DNA of 53,213 nt from Bacteroidota bacterium. GTDB taxonomy: Bacteria > Bacteroidota > JABWAT01. Location of the stretch: the NCBI GenBank assembly GCA_013360915.1, contig JABWAT010000017.1, forward strand, positions 1 through 53,213. The letters run 5' to 3'. The notes under the pieces were generated by a model that worked only from the letters and a program-made list of their open reading frames with translations, was not told where the DNA came from and searched no databases. Both the position numbers and the translations under genes were made by a program. This document shows, in pieces, positions 24,277 through 33,139 of this stretch (the stretch's first letter is position 1; every line of letters begins with the position of its first letter).

Positions 24277-24740
24277 AACGCAGAGACCGCAAAGAATCCA
24301 TACAGGAGAACGCAAAGTTATTTTGGTTTTCAATACAAGAACCTCAGCGCCCTTTGCGAATCCTTTGCTGTCTTTGCGTTTTAATACGTTTAACGCAGAG
24401 GCGCCAAGGTTAAATACAAGAGAACGCAAAGGTTTTCTTGTTTTTAATACAGAAAACTCAGCGGTCTTTGCTCCTTTCTGCTACCTCTGCGGTAAAAGTC
24501 CTTCACCGCGGTGAGCGCCAAGGGTAATAACAGGAGAACGTAAAGGTTTTTTGGTTTTCAATACAGAAAACTCATCGGTCTTTGCTCCTTTCTGCTCCCT
24601 CTGCGGTAAAATTCCTTCACCGCAGAGAGCGTCAAGGGTTCATCCCAAAGAACGCAAAGGTTTTCTTGTTTTTAATACAAGAATCTCTGCGGTCTTTGCT
24701 CCTTTCTGCTCCCTCTGCGGTAAAAGTCCCTTTCACTGCA
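24277..24740. repeat. 114-bp tandem repeat family, locus 2 (four units)
   Basis: Units begin with AACGCAGAG or ACCGCAGAG at 24277, 24392, 24505 and 24619, with a further partial start at 24735, giving a period of 113-116 bp. Each unit contains AGGAGAACGCAAAGG, a T-rich tract, then GGTCTTTGCTCCTTTCTGC and CTCTGCGGTAAAA. Neighbouring units differ at several positions. The orientation is opposite to loci 1 and 3. Confidence 0.8.
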
Positions 24741-24753
24741 GATAACGCCCTGG

Positions 24754-24785
24754 TTTGATAATCCTGCGAAACTTATCTACTTTTC
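24754..24785 (+). promoter_or_regulatory. clpC promoter
   Basis: TTTG (24754-24757), 20 bp, then TACTTTTC (24778-24785), which matches TAnnTTTG except at the last base. It is 30 bp before the clpC start codon and lies just outside the repeat array. Confidence 0.6.
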
Positions 24786-24815
24786 CCCCTGTTATAAAAG
24801 AAAAAATGGAACACT

Positions 24816-27368
24816 ATGGAAGGTAACTTTTCAAACCGGGTTCAGGATGTCATCCGGTATTCACGGGAAGAGGCGCTGCGGTTGGGTCATGATTACATCG
24901 GAACCGAGCACCTGCTCCTGGGAATCATCCGGGAAGGTGAAGGAATCGCGGTTAAGATCATCCGGAATCTCGGTGTCGATCTGTACAAACTGAAGAAGTC
25001 CATCGAGGACACAGTCAAGCCCTCGGCCGGGACCCTCACCATCGGCAACATCCCCTTAACCAAACAAGCCGAAAAAGTCCTGAAAATCACCTATCTGGAA
25101 GCCAAATTGTATAAGTCGGATGTCATTGGCACCGAGCATCTGCTTCTCTCTCTGATGCGGGATGATGAAAACGTGGCCGCCCAGATTCTGAGTCAGTATA
25201 ACATGTCATATGATGCGGTCCGTGGCGAACTGGACAACATCATCAGCGGAAAGAGCAGTTCCTCCGCATCGGCACCGGCTGCTACGGCGCAGTCCGGAAC
25301 ACCCCCAGAAAAAGGATCACCCTCTGGTTCATCAGGTTCCGAGAAAAAAATGGATAAAAGCAAAACCCCGGTACTCGACAGTTTCGGCCGCGATCTGACC
25401 AAACTGGCCAAGGAAGATAAACTGGATCCGATCATCGGACGTGAAAAGGAAATTGAACGGGTAGCCCAGGTGCTTTCCCGGCGGAAGAAAAACAATCCGG
25501 TTCTGATCGGTGAACCCGGGGTGGGAAAAACCGCCGTGGCCGAAGGACTGGCTCTGCGCATTGTTCAGAAAAAAGTCAGCCGGGTGCTTTTCGACAAGCG
25601 CGTGGTCACACTCGATCTGGCTGCACTGGTTGCCGGAACGAAATACCGCGGCCAGTTTGAAGAGCGCATGAAGGCGGTCATGAACGAGCTGGAAAAAGCC
25701 CGCGAAGTCATCCTGTTCATTGATGAGCTGCATACGATCGTGGGTGCCGGCGGTGCCTCTGGATCGCTCGATGCCTCGAACATTTTTAAACCAGCCCTGG
25801 CCCGCGGCGAACTGCATTGCATCGGAGCCACCACGCTGGATGAATACCGTCAGTTTATTGAAAAAGATGGCGCTCTTGACCGCCGGTTCCAGAAGATCAT
25901 GATTGATCCGACCACACCGGAGGAAACCGAACAGATCCTTAACAACATCAAGCATAAATACGAAGAGCATCACAACGTCCGGTACACGCCGGAAGCCATC
26001 AGACAGGCCGTTAAACTGAGTGACCGGTACATCACCGACCGGTTCCTGCCAGATAAGGCCATCGATGTGATGGATGAAGCCGGCAGCCGGGTGCATCTGG
26101 CCAACATTTCCGTCCCGAAACACATTCTGGAACTCGAAACTAAAATCGAGGAAGTGAAACAGCAGAAGACACAGGTGGTCCGCAACCAGAATTTTGAAGA
26201 AGCCGCCCGACTTCGTGACCGTGAGAAAAAACTGACGGAAGAACTCGAAACAGAGAAGGCCAAATGGGAATCGGAACAGGCCGAGAAATTCTATACGGTA
26301 TCTGAACAGAATGTGGCCGAAGTGGTCAGCATGATGACCAGTATTCCGGTACATAAAATCGCACAGGGCGAAACCGAGAAACTGATTAAAATGCAGGATC
26401 TCCTGAAAGCCGAAATCATTGGCCAGGATGAAGCCGTTGAAAAACTGACCCGCGCCATCCGACGTTCCCGTGCCGGACTGAAAGACCCGATGCGTCCCAT
26501 CGGAAGTTTTATTTTCCTCGGTCCGACCGGTGTGGGTAAAACCGAAATGGCCAAGGCCCTTGCCCGGTTCCTTTTCGATTCTGAAGAAGCCCTCGTCCGG
26601 ATTGACATGTCGGAATACATGGAAAAATTCTCGGTCAGCCGGCTGGTGGGTGCCCCTCCGGGCTATGTTGGTTACGAGGAAGGCGGACAGTTAACCGAGA
26701 AGGTTCGCCGCAAACCCTATTCAGTGATTCTGCTGGATGAAATTGAAAAAGCCCATCCGGATATTTTCAACATCCTGCTTCAGGTGCTTGATGACGGGAT
26801 TCTGACCGATGGACTCGGCCGCCGGGTCGATTTCAGAAATACGATCATTATCATGACCTCGAACATCGGGGCCCGGGATATCAAGAACATGGGACTGGGA
26901 ATCGGATTTGCTCCATCCAGCCGTGAAACAGCCATGTCCTATCAGAACATGAAATCGACCATTGAGGATGCGCTGAAAAAGGTGTTCAATCCCGAATTCC
27001 TGAACCGTCTGGATGATGTGATTGTCTTCCATCCGCTCGAGAAGGAACACATGATCAGAATCATCGATATTTCGGTCACCAAACTGCTGAAACGCATTCA
27101 CGAGCTTGGCATTGAAGTGGAACTGGATAAAAAGGCCAAGGAGTTTCTGGCCGATAAGGGATTTGATCCGAAATTTGGTGCCCGTCCGCTTCGGCGTGCC
27201 CTTCAGAAGTATGTGGAAGATCCGCTCGCAGAAGAAATTCTGATGGGCAAATTCCCCGAGGGATCACGCGTGCTGGTAAAGGCCGATGGAAAGGATGGAA
27301 ACCTCCTCTTCACCATGGCCAAACCAAAGAAGACAAAGGAAGCGGCTCCCGAAGGCGCCAAAGACTGA
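24816..27368 (+). CDS. clpC: ATP-dependent Clp protease ATPase subunit ClpC
   Basis: The 850-residue Hsp100 unfoldase feeds substrates to ClpP. Two Clp_N repeats (residues about 5-145) are followed by a Ser/Pro/Gly-rich linker. AAA1 has Walker A GEPGVGKT (232-239), Walker B ILFIDE (about 299-304) and pore tyrosine 277 (KYRGQ). A UVR motif lies near 459-475 ([10 protein letters not shown]). AAA2 has Walker A GPTGVGKT (569-576) and pore GYVG. The IGF tripeptide that docks ClpP is at 696-698, and a D2-small domain closes the protein. All ATPase motifs are intact. An earlier ATG at 24806 is out of frame and stops after six codons. A terminator follows. No mcsA/mcsB/ctsR genes are adjacent, unlike in Firmicutes. 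Confidence 0.98.
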   Translation: MEGNFSNRVQDVIRYSREEALRLGHDYIGTEHLLLGIIREGEGIAVKIIRNLGVDLYKLKKSIEDTVKPSAGTLTIGNIPLTKQAEKVLKITYLEAKLYKSDVIGTEHLLLSLMRDDENVAAQILSQYNMSYDAVRGELDNIISGKSSSSASAPAATAQSGTPPEKGSPSGSSGSEKKMDKSKTPVLDSFGRDLTKLAKEDKLDPIIGREKEIERVAQVLSRRKKNNPVLIGEPGVGKTAVAEGLALRIVQKKVSRVLFDKRVVTLDLAALVAGTKYRGQFEERMKAVMNELEKAREVILFIDELHTIVGAGGASGSLDASNIFKPALARGELHCIGATTLDEYRQFIEKDGALDRRFQKIMIDPTTPEETEQILNNIKHKYEEHHNVRYTPEAIRQAVKLSDRYITDRFLPDKAIDVMDEAGSRVHLANISVPKHILELETKIEEVKQQKTQVVRNQNFEEAARLRDREKKLTEELETEKAKWESEQAEKFYTVSEQNVAEVVSMMTSIPVHKIAQGETEKLIKMQDLLKAEIIGQDEAVEKLTRAIRRSRAGLKDPMRPIGSFIFLGPTGVGKTEMAKALARFLFDSEEALVRIDMSEYMEKFSVSRLVGAPPGYVGYEEGGQLTEKVRRKPYSVILLDEIEKAHPDIFNILLQVLDDGILTDGLGRRVDFRNTIIIMTSNIGARDIKNMGLGIGFAPSSRETAMSYQNMKSTIEDALKKVFNPEFLNRLDDVIVFHPLEKEHMIRIIDISVTKLLKRIHELGIEVELDKKAKEFLADKGFDPKFGARPLRRALQKYVEDPLAEEILMGKFPEGSRVLVKADGKDGNLLFTMAKPKKTKEAAPEGAKD

Positions 27369-27392
27369 TCCTTTTGATTTAATTGACAGTTA

Positions 27393-27425
27393 AACCTCCG
27401 GTGGAATTCTGCCGGAGGTTTTTTT
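27393..27425. terminator. Bidirectional terminator between clpC and the SDR gene
   Basis: AACCTCCGG pairs with CCGGAGGTT around a 10-nt loop, and a run of T follows on the plus strand. Its position between two convergent genes suggests service to both, although the A tract needed for the minus strand is short. Confidence 0.85.
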
Positions 27426-28194
27426 ATTCCACCAGATTCCTGAAACGTGGTTTTGCTTCGCCGATCAATCCGGCAATCACCCCCGCAATCCGTTCGGGTT
27501 CGGCCTCGGTCCGGTATTTCATCCTCAATTGACGTAGCATGCCGGTGGTCCGGTGATAATAAGGGGAATGTTCAGACACCGACTGAACCGACAATTCAAT
27601 TTTTTTGGAAAGGGTGCTGGTTCCCATGGCCGGCTGAACCAGACAGACCCGGATGTTGTGGGGTTTCACTTCCTCCAGCAGCGCTTCCGAGTAGGCCTCG
27701 AGGGCAAATTTGGAAGCACAATAAAATCCAAGCATGGGAATACCCCGGTTTCCGAATTCGCTGGTCATGTTGATGATCAGTCCGTCATGATGCTGACGCA
27801 TCACCGGCAGCACCGACCGGATTACCCGGTGAACTCCCATAAAATTCAGATCAAACAGGGTATGTGCTTCTTCAGGCGAAGTGTCTTCAATCGGTCCGGC
27901 CAGTCCGTATCCGATCTGATTGATCAGCACATCGATGCGGCCAAACTGACCCGTCACAATTCCGATCAGACCGGAAATGCTGGTGGGACTGGTCACATCA
28001 AGCACTTCCACCTGAAACCCGGTGCCCTTTGATTTCCTGTCTTCGATCAGACGATGCGTCTGGGCCTGTTCCCTGACCGTGATAATAACCTGATGTCCTT
28101 CCCCTGCCAGCCGGGTGGCCAGTACCTTGCCGGTATCGGAGGCACCCCCGGTAATCAGAACGACTTTTTTACCTTCCTGTTTCTCTTTTGACAT
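27424..28194 (-). CDS. SDR family oxidoreductase with unusual cofactor motif
   Basis: The 256-residue classical short-chain dehydrogenase has its catalytic serine in NMTSEFG and YCASK (YxxxK). The glycine motif reads TGGASDTG, with aspartate where the middle glycine of TGxxxGxG is expected, and the usual NNAG is NQIG. Both sites touch the nicotinamide cofactor, so cofactor binding may differ. The overall pattern (DVTSPTSI, NFMGVHRVIRSVLPVMR) is like broad-specificity NADP-linked reductases. It is cytoplasmic, and the substrate is unknown. It is divergent from the operon beginning at 28254, with 59 bp between the starts. Confidence 0.88.
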   Translation of the reverse strand: MSKEKQEGKKVVLITGGASDTGKVLATRLAGEGHQVIITVREQAQTHRLIEDRKSKGTGFQVEVLDVTSPTSISGLIGIVTGQFGRIDVLINQIGYGLAGPIEDTSPEEAHTLFDLNFMGVHRVIRSVLPVMRQHHDGLIINMTSEFGNRGIPMLGFYCASKFALEAYSEALLEEVKPHNIRVCLVQPAMGTSTLSKKIELSVQSVSEHSPYYHRTTGMLRQLRMKYRTEAEPERIAGVIAGLIGEAKPRFRNLVE

Positions 28195-28205
28195 ACGATT
28201 TTTTC

Positions 28206-28213
28206 TATATTTG
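28206..28213 (+). promoter_or_regulatory. -7 element of the four-gene operon
   Basis: TATATTTG matches TAnnTTTG exactly and lies 40 bp before the first start codon (28254). The upstream -33 element is not clear: the nearest TTG is only 15 bp away. Confidence 0.55.
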
Positions 28214-28253
28214 AAGTCCGTGAATTTACAGAAACCGACCGGAAGAAGTTACC

Positions 28254-28682
28254 ATGACCACATTTATTGACCGTTTATTTGCTCATCTGGCCGATCCGGG
28301 TATGCAGGCAATGGATGCCCCGGCTATACAATCCTTTCTCGCCCCTTCAGCAAACCACTTCCCCGATGGAATCCGCTGGCTGACCGACGGAATATCGAAA
28401 GCCTCGAAATCGGGTGACCAGCTGGATCTGAAAATGAAAAAGGCGCTGAAAGTTCCCATCACCGTGGCCGGCATGGCACTTGAACTGGAAGCCGATGAGT
28501 CGGTGGTTGCACGGGTACACGGTGAAACCCTGGCGTTGTCCGGAATTAAAGGACTCAGGGCTGGCATGGGATTCATGAAAATGGATCTGACCGGGGTGCG
28601 GTTTCATCCCGATGGAAAAAGTTATCTGGTCGATCTTCAGACCCCGATGAAAACCTTCAACATCAAAATTCCTGCCTTCTGA
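28254..28682 (+). CDS. Conserved-looking hypothetical protein, first gene of a four-gene operon
   Basis: This 142-residue protein has no signal peptide or membrane segment and no family I recognise. It has a central segment of alternating charged and hydrophobic residues (ALKVPITVAGMALELEADESVVARVHGETLALSG) that could form a small beta-sheet, and ends in a hydrophobic strand (MKTFNIKIPAF). GGAAGAAG precedes the ATG. Five base pairs separate it from the next gene, so they are almost certainly co-transcribed. Confidence 0.75.
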   Translation: MTTFIDRLFAHLADPGMQAMDAPAIQSFLAPSANHFPDGIRWLTDGISKASKSGDQLDLKMKKALKVPITVAGMALELEADESVVARVHGETLALSGIKGLRAGMGFMKMDLTGVRFHPDGKSYLVDLQTPMKTFNIKIPAF

Positions 28683-28687
28683 CCGGC

Positions 28688-29095
28688 ATGATCAATAGCC
28701 TGAAGGAATTAAATCCCGAACAGCTGCTGAGTCTGCTCGAGTCGGCCTGCGACCAACTGAACCGGAACGAACAGTTAAAATCCCGGCTGAAACCCGGCGA
28801 CCGGCTGTCTGTGCTGATCACCAATCCGACCGTCATTGGTTTCACTCTTTCGGTCGGATCGGGCGGGCTGAAATGGTCGATGAACATCCCCGAATCGGGA
28901 CCACGGATTACCTGGAAGGAACAATCCCATTTTCTGGAGTGGCTGGAAGGGAAACGCGGACTGATGAAACTGCTGATGTTGCGCAGGGTACGGATGGATG
29001 GAAAAGTCCCCGGCTGGTTTTCGGTGATGATTGAACCCTTGCGGTCAGCCGTGGCCGCACTGGCCACTGAACGTTTTGATTACAGGAGAAGCTGA
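28688..29095 (+). CDS. Hypothetical protein, second gene of the operon
   Basis: This 135-residue cytoplasmic protein is unassigned. It shares a general build with the preceding protein, a helical start (NSLKELNPEQLLSLLESACDQ) and then short strands, but no detectable sequence relation by eye. It may be a partner of that protein. The gene ends one base before the next start codon, and a weak GGAG-type site for the next gene lies within its own last codons. Confidence 0.7.
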   Translation: MINSLKELNPEQLLSLLESACDQLNRNEQLKSRLKPGDRLSVLITNPTVIGFTLSVGSGGLKWSMNIPESGPRITWKEQSHFLEWLEGKRGLMKLLMLRRVRMDGKVPGWFSVMIEPLRSAVAALATERFDYRRS

Positions 29096-29096
29096 T

Positions 29097-29720
29097 ATGT
29101 CCTGGCTTGAATGGTACGGCTATGCCGGTTCGGTACTGGTGGCCGTTTCGCTGATGATGAAAAACATGTGGAAACTCCGCTGGATCAACCTGGCGGGAGC
29201 TGCCATTTTTTCCACTTATGGTCTCCTGATTGGTGCCTGGCCTGTTTTTGCACTGAATGCCTTTATTGTGCTTGTCGATGCCTATTATATCTGGCAGATG
29301 TGGAATACGTCCGACTTTTTCAGCATTGAACCACTCCCTCCCGGCGATCAGATTGTCGTCAGACGGCTGCTGGATTTTTATCAGAAAGACATCAAAACCT
29401 TTTTTCCCGATTTCAATGGAACCATACCAACCCAGGCCGATGTCCTGGTGATTTTCCGGAATCAGGTTCCGGTGGGACTGTTCATTTTCCGGCGTGAAAG
29501 CGGAGGGCTGGTGAGGATTCAGCTCGATTACGTGATTCCCGACTACCGCGATCTGAAAAATGCCCGGTTCCTGTATGATTCACAACGGGACCTGTTTAAA
29601 GGCCAGGGATTTCATTCGTACATGGCCGTCAGTCCGGTAAAAAGTCATCAGAGCTATCTCGAAAAAATCGGGTTTATCCGCGACACCGCCCATCCGGACC
29701 ATTTTATTAAACCTATCTAG
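29097..29720 (+). CDS. Membrane protein fused to a GNAT-like domain
   Basis: From the ATG at 29097 the protein has 207 residues. Three hydrophobic helices (about residues 5-25, 30-50 and 52-72) resemble the YgjV-type small membrane domain (YGYAGSVLVAVSLMMKNMWKLRWINLAGAAIF). The C-terminal 120 residues look like a GNAT acetyltransferase-like fold (FRNQVPVGLFIFRRESGGLVRIQLDYVIPDYRD, then a late YLEKIGFIRDT), without a clear acetyl-CoA loop. A start 66 bp upstream is rejected because GGAGA precedes the 29097 ATG and the upstream part overlaps the previous gene. Function unknown. Confidence 0.72.
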   Translation: MSWLEWYGYAGSVLVAVSLMMKNMWKLRWINLAGAAIFSTYGLLIGAWPVFALNAFIVLVDAYYIWQMWNTSDFFSIEPLPPGDQIVVRRLLDFYQKDIKTFFPDFNGTIPTQADVLVIFRNQVPVGLFIFRRESGGLVRIQLDYVIPDYRDLKNARFLYDSQRDLFKGQGFHSYMAVSPVKSHQSYLEKIGFIRDTAHPDHFIKPI

Positions 29721-29728
29721 AGGAACGT

Positions 29729-30475
29729 ATGAAAGCGCATGATATCGCCTACCGGATCATCGGTGACGACATACAGGTTATAGAAATTGAGCTCGATCCG
29801 CAGGAGGCCGTACGGGCCGAAGTGGGGGCCATGCTGTACATGGAAGCCGACATTCAGATGCAAACCTCGACCGGTGGCGGCATTTTTTCCGGTTTGAAAC
29901 GACTGGTCAGCGGAGATTCCTTCTTTATCACTTCCTTTCTGAATCAGGGTTCGCAGAAACGGCATTTGACGTTTGCAGCACCCTACCCGGGAAAAATCAT
30001 TCCCCTGAACCTGGCCGAACTCGGTGGTTCCTTTCTATGTCAGAAGGATGGCTTTCTCTGTGCCGCTCAGGGAATTGACATTGAAGTGGCCTTCACCCGC
30101 CGGTTTGGTGCCGGCTTGTTCGGGGGCGAAGGGTTCATTCTTCAGCGGTTGGTCGGCGATGGCTGGGCATTTGTTCATGCCGGGGGAACCATTATGAAGC
30201 GGATTCTTCAGCGGGGCGAAACCCTTCGTGTGGATACCGGCTGTCTGGTCGCTTTTTCAGAATCGGTGGCTTACGACATTCAATATGTGGGCGGATTTAA
30301 AAACGCCCTGTTCGGAGGCGAAGGGCTGTTCTTTGCCAACATCACCGGTCCCGGGACCGTGTACCTTCAAAGCCTTCCGCTTTCCCGCATGGCCGACCGA
30401 ATCGTCAGCGCGGCAGCAGTGGGCGGCGGAAAGGAAGAAGGCGGTATTTTCGGAACTTTCCTCGGCGGCCGGTAA
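29729..30475 (+). CDS. TIGR00266/AIM24-family protein
   Basis: The 248-residue protein matches the AIM24/TIGR00266 family. It has EVGAMLYMEADIQMQTSTGGG near the start, central strands (PYPGKIIPLNLAELGGSFLCQKDGFLCA), then GLFGGEGFILQRLVGDGWAFVHAGG and, near the end, GGEGLFFANITGPGTVYLQ. The fold is a trimeric beta-barrel with tandem repeats; the biochemical role is undefined in bacteria. Its start lies 8 bp after the preceding gene, making it the last of four. It ends 9 bp from the convergent Rrf2 gene. Confidence 0.9.
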   Translation: MKAHDIAYRIIGDDIQVIEIELDPQEAVRAEVGAMLYMEADIQMQTSTGGGIFSGLKRLVSGDSFFITSFLNQGSQKRHLTFAAPYPGKIIPLNLAELGGSFLCQKDGFLCAAQGIDIEVAFTRRFGAGLFGGEGFILQRLVGDGWAFVHAGGTIMKRILQRGETLRVDTGCLVAFSESVAYDIQYVGGFKNALFGGEGLFFANITGPGTVYLQSLPLSRMADRIVSAAAVGGGKEEGGIFGTFLGGR

Positions 30476-30484
30476 ACGGACCGT

Positions 30485-30952
30485 TCAGGCTTCCGGTTGG
30501 CGGTGATGAAGGTGAACCGGCGGCTGATGAATGTCGGGTGTTCCCATGAAATCGGCCAGTGTGAGGTTTTTCGTCACCTGATCAACCGCATACTGGATTT
30601 TCTGCCACAGGGACCGTACCGAACAATCCACCGTGTGGGTGCATAATCCGGCGTCATCGCTGTACCGTTCGCAAAATCCCGACTCGTACAGCTTTCCGCC
30701 CAGCGTGGAAAGCACATCATCGATGATAATTTCACCGGCCGGTCGGGTGAGCAGATACCCGCCCACCTGACCTCGCGTGCTGTCAATAAAGCCCCCCATT
30801 CTGAGCAGACGAAGCAGTTTCGCCACGTTGTGAATGGTGATGCCTTCCTTATCGGCTATTTCCTGAATGGTGATTCCTCTGGTCTGATCCTGATGGCGAG
30901 CCACCTGGATCAGACAACGGAGTCCCAATTCTTCCTGTGCACTGAACTTCAA
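30485..30952 (-). CDS. Rrf2 family iron-sulfur-type regulator, end of the SUF operon
   Basis: The 155-residue protein has an N-terminal winged helix (VARHQDQTRGITIQEIADKEGITIHNVAKLLRLL) and the Rrf2 wing GQVGGYLLTRPAGEI. Three cysteines (94, 104, 110) lie where IscR-type regulators hold a cluster, with spacing C-x9-C-x5-C rather than the C-x5-C-x5-C of IscR. I infer an Fe-S-sensing repressor that closes a feedback loop on the SUF operon; it is the last gene of it, 24 bp after the bacilliredoxin gene. A CGGT-rich junction with the convergent gene shows no hairpin. Confidence 0.88.
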   Translation of the reverse strand: MKFSAQEELGLRCLIQVARHQDQTRGITIQEIADKEGITIHNVAKLLRLLRMGGFIDSTRGQVGGYLLTRPAGEIIIDDVLSTLGGKLYESGFCERYSDDAGLCTHTVDCSVRSLWQKIQYAVDQVTKNLTLADFMGTPDIHQPPVHLHHRQPEA

Positions 30953-30976
30953 GGATGAACCTTTCTTTCTGCGCGA

Positions 30977-31519
30977 TTAATCCTGCAGGGCCGGATTTTT
31001 CGGAATTTTAGAACCGCAGGATTTGAAATAAACCAGCTTTTCGAAATCGGCTTTCGAAATAGACGGGCCTGTTTTTGAACAATGCTGATTGAAAGCATTG
31101 GTCAGCATATCGGCAATCTGTTTCGGGTGACGGCCTTCAATCATCCAACGCTCCATCATGAACACCACTTTTCCATCTTTGAAAAGCGCTGCAGAGGGCG
31201 AGGATGGAGGGAATCCCACGATTTTCTCGCGCACACGGGCCGTGGCATCGCGATCCTGACCGGCAAAAACGGTTACCAGATGGTCGGGAATGACCGTATG
31301 CTGCAGGGCTTCTGCCACACCGGGCCGCGCTGAACCGGCGGCACATCCGCACACCGAGTTTATCATGACCAGCGTGGTACCAGTCGTGTTCACAGCAAAA
31401 TGCTCATCTACTTCCTCCGGGGTCGTCAGTTCATTGAACCCGACATACGTCAGTTCATTCCGCATCGGTTGAACGGCTTTCGGATCATACATCGGGGCCA
31501 TGGGAATATTACCAATCAT
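30977..31519 (-). CDS. BrxA/BrxB-family bacilliredoxin-like protein
   Basis: This 180-residue thioredoxin-like protein has the CGC motif (C57-G-C59 in NSVCGCAAGSARPG) that defines bacilliredoxins. The rest follows the family: YVGFNELTTPEEVDEHF, FPPSSPSAALFKDGKVVFMMER and a late RHPKQIADML. It is about 35 residues longer than usual, with an extra C-terminal tail containing two more cysteines (QHC, KSCG). Bacilliredoxins in Firmicutes remove bacillithiol from proteins. Here the gene is inside the SUF operon, 16 bp after the DUF59 gene, which suggests a thiol role in cluster assembly or its repair; this is inference. Confidence 0.88.
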   Translation of the reverse strand: MIGNIPMAPMYDPKAVQPMRNELTYVGFNELTTPEEVDEHFAVNTTGTTLVMINSVCGCAAGSARPGVAEALQHTVIPDHLVTVFAGQDRDATARVREKIVGFPPSSPSAALFKDGKVVFMMERWMIEGRHPKQIADMLTNAFNQHCSKTGPSISKADFEKLVYFKSCGSKIPKNPALQD

Positions 31520-31535
31520 CTCTTTTCTTCCTTTC

Positions 31536-31904
31536 TTACCACATGTTTAAAATCAAACGGGCTTCTTCACTCATCATCTCCCGGGTCCAGGCCGGTTCCC
31601 AGACCAGATCGACCTGTGCATCGGCCACTCCGTGTACCGACCTGATTTTTGCTTCAACTTCGCCGGGCAGCGAACCGGCAACCGGGCAACCCGGTGCCGT
31701 CAGCGTCATCCGCACACGGACAAACGACAGCGCTTCGACTGAAATCTCATAAATCAGGCCGAGATCGTAAATATTGACCGGAATTTCCGGGTCATAAATG
31801 GTTTTAAGAACGTCAATTACCTGACGCTCGATCAATTGCTCGCGGGTGAGACCGCCGGTTGCATCTTCCATACCGGTTACCGGATTTTCCATCGGACTAT
31901 TCAT
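31536..31904 (-). CDS. MIP18/DUF59-family Fe-S assembly protein (SufT-like)
   Basis: This 122-residue protein has the DUF59 signature: VLKTIYDPEIPVNIYDLGLIYEI, the TAPGCP turn with the conserved cysteine, and VDLVWEPAWTREMMSEEARL at the end. Family members (PaaD, SufT, MIP18) help mature or transfer Fe-S clusters. Its start overlaps the end of sufS by 4 bp. The first 18 residues are outside the domain, and a later start is possible. Confidence 0.9.
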   Translation of the reverse strand: MNSPMENPVTGMEDATGGLTREQLIERQVIDVLKTIYDPEIPVNIYDLGLIYEISVEALSFVRVRMTLTAPGCPVAGSLPGEVEAKIRSVHGVADAQVDLVWEPAWTREMMSEEARLILNMW

Positions 31905-33139
31905 CCCATTAACTCTGAAACTTTCCGGAGGGATCGGCCAAGCTGATCCACTTCTTCCGGCGTGTTGTAAAACGTTAGCGACACACGGGCGGTTGCAGGT
32001 ACTCCAAACCGTTTCATCAGCGGTTGTGTGCAGTGATGCCCCGTCCGGATGGCAATGCCTTCCTGATCGAGAAGGGTTCCCAGATCGCTGGCATGAGCTC
32101 CCTCCATCACAAACGAGACTACCGGACCTTTTTCGGCGGCCTCCCCGATGATCCGGACACCCGGGAAATCACGTAATACGGCTGTGGTCTGTCTGAGCAG
32201 AGATTGTTCATACTCATGAACCGCCTGCCAGTCGAGGGTTTCCATAAATTCAATGGCAGCGCCCAACCCCAATCCACCAGCAATATTTGGTGTTCCTGCT
32301 TCGAACCGGAAGGGCGGATCGTTCCAGGTGGTCTTTTCAAAGGTGACCGTCCGGATCATGTTTCCGCCGCCATGGAAAGGCTGCGTTTCCTTCAGAAGTT
32401 CCGGTTTTCCATAGAGAAATCCGGTCCCCGTCGGTCCGAAAACCTTGTGGCCCGAGGCCACCAGAAAGTCACATCCCAGCGTCTGCACATTCAGCCTGAA
32501 ATGCGGAAGCGATTGGGCGGCATCCACCAGAACCGCTGCACCAACCTGATGAGCCAGCCGGATGATCTCTTTTACCGGATTCACCGTGCCAAGCGTGTTC
32601 GACATGTGAACCACCGATACCAATTTCACCGGTCCGTTCAGCAACTGCGGAAGAGATTCCAGGTCCAGCTCGCCCCGGTCGGTCACGGGAATCACGCGGA
32701 TGGTGGCACCGGTGCGTTCGGCCGCAAGCTGCCAGGGAACAATATTGGAGTGATGCTCCATACCGGAAAGCAGAATGACATCGCCGGCCTTCAGCCGCGG
32801 CTGAAGAAAACCGTGCGCAACCAGGTTGATTCCTTCGGTTGCACCCGATGTAAACACCACCGATTCATCGCTCTCAGCCCCGATAAAGGAGGAAATCTGT
32901 TTTCTGACTGCCTCATACCGGTCAGTGGCCACCTGACTGAGCGTGTGTATGCCCCGGTGAACATTGGCATTTTCTTCGCGGTAGTACCGGTTCATCCGGT
33001 CAATGACCTGGAGGGGCTTCTGGGTGGTCGCCGCATTATCAAAATAAATCAGCGGTTTACCATTGACCTGAACCGACAAGGCCGGGAACGATTCCCGGAT
33101 GGACCGGGCCTGAAACGGCTGAGCCAGTACAGATGTCAT
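31901..33139 (-). CDS. sufS: Cysteine desulfurase SufS
   Basis: This 412-residue PLP-dependent class II desulfurase provides sulfur from cysteine for Fe-S assembly. The PLP lysine is K232 (SGHKVFGP), the catalytic cysteine is C370 (RTGHHCTQPL), and the cofactor pocket includes MEHHSN (around 127-132) and VDAAQS. Length and all key residues are normal for the SufS group. Its start overlaps sufD by 4 bp (ATGA) and its end overlaps the DUF59 gene by 4 bp. No sufE or sufU gene occurs in this operon, so the sulfur acceptor is encoded elsewhere or replaced. Confidence 0.97.
   Translation of the reverse strand: MTSVLAQPFQARSIRESFPALSVQVNGKPLIYFDNAATTQKPLQVIDRMNRYYREENANVHRGIHTLSQVATDRYEAVRKQISSFIGAESDESVVFTSGATEGINLVAHGFLQPRLKAGDVILLSGMEHHSNIVPWQLAAERTGATIRVIPVTDRGELDLESLPQLLNGPVKLVSVVHMSNTLGTVNPVKEIIRLAHQVGAAVLVDAAQSLPHFRLNVQTLGCDFLVASGHKVFGPTGTGFLYGKPELLKETQPFHGGGNMIRTVTFEKTTWNDPPFRFEAGTPNIAGGLGLGAAIEFMETLDWQAVHEYEQSLLRQTTAVLRDFPGVRIIGEAAEKGPVVSFVMEGAHASDLGTLLDQEGIAIRTGHHCTQPLMKRFGVPATARVSLTFYNTPEEVDQLGRSLRKVSELMG

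Larger units (their letters stand above)
24101..24815. other. Intergenic region with promoter elements and tandem repeats
   Basis: No real gene lies here; open frames across it are translations of the repeat. It contains the promoter of the beta-helix operon at the left edge, the 114-bp array in the middle and the clpC promoter at the right edge. Confidence 0.75.

Noticed and set aside
24277-24740. Tandem repeats considered as a CRISPR array
   Set aside because: The period is 114 bp and the units are similar throughout, with no unique spacers between short repeats and no cas genes nearby.
24191-24745. Plus-strand open frames in the clpC upstream region
   Set aside because: They are translations of the 114-bp repeat, with repeated peptide FLVFNTENSAVFAPF, and have no ribosome binding site.
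25332-26354. A 340-codon frame antisense to clpC
   Set aside because: It lies wholly opposite a strongly conserved gene, and its composition (Phe/His-rich) is typical of antisense shadows.
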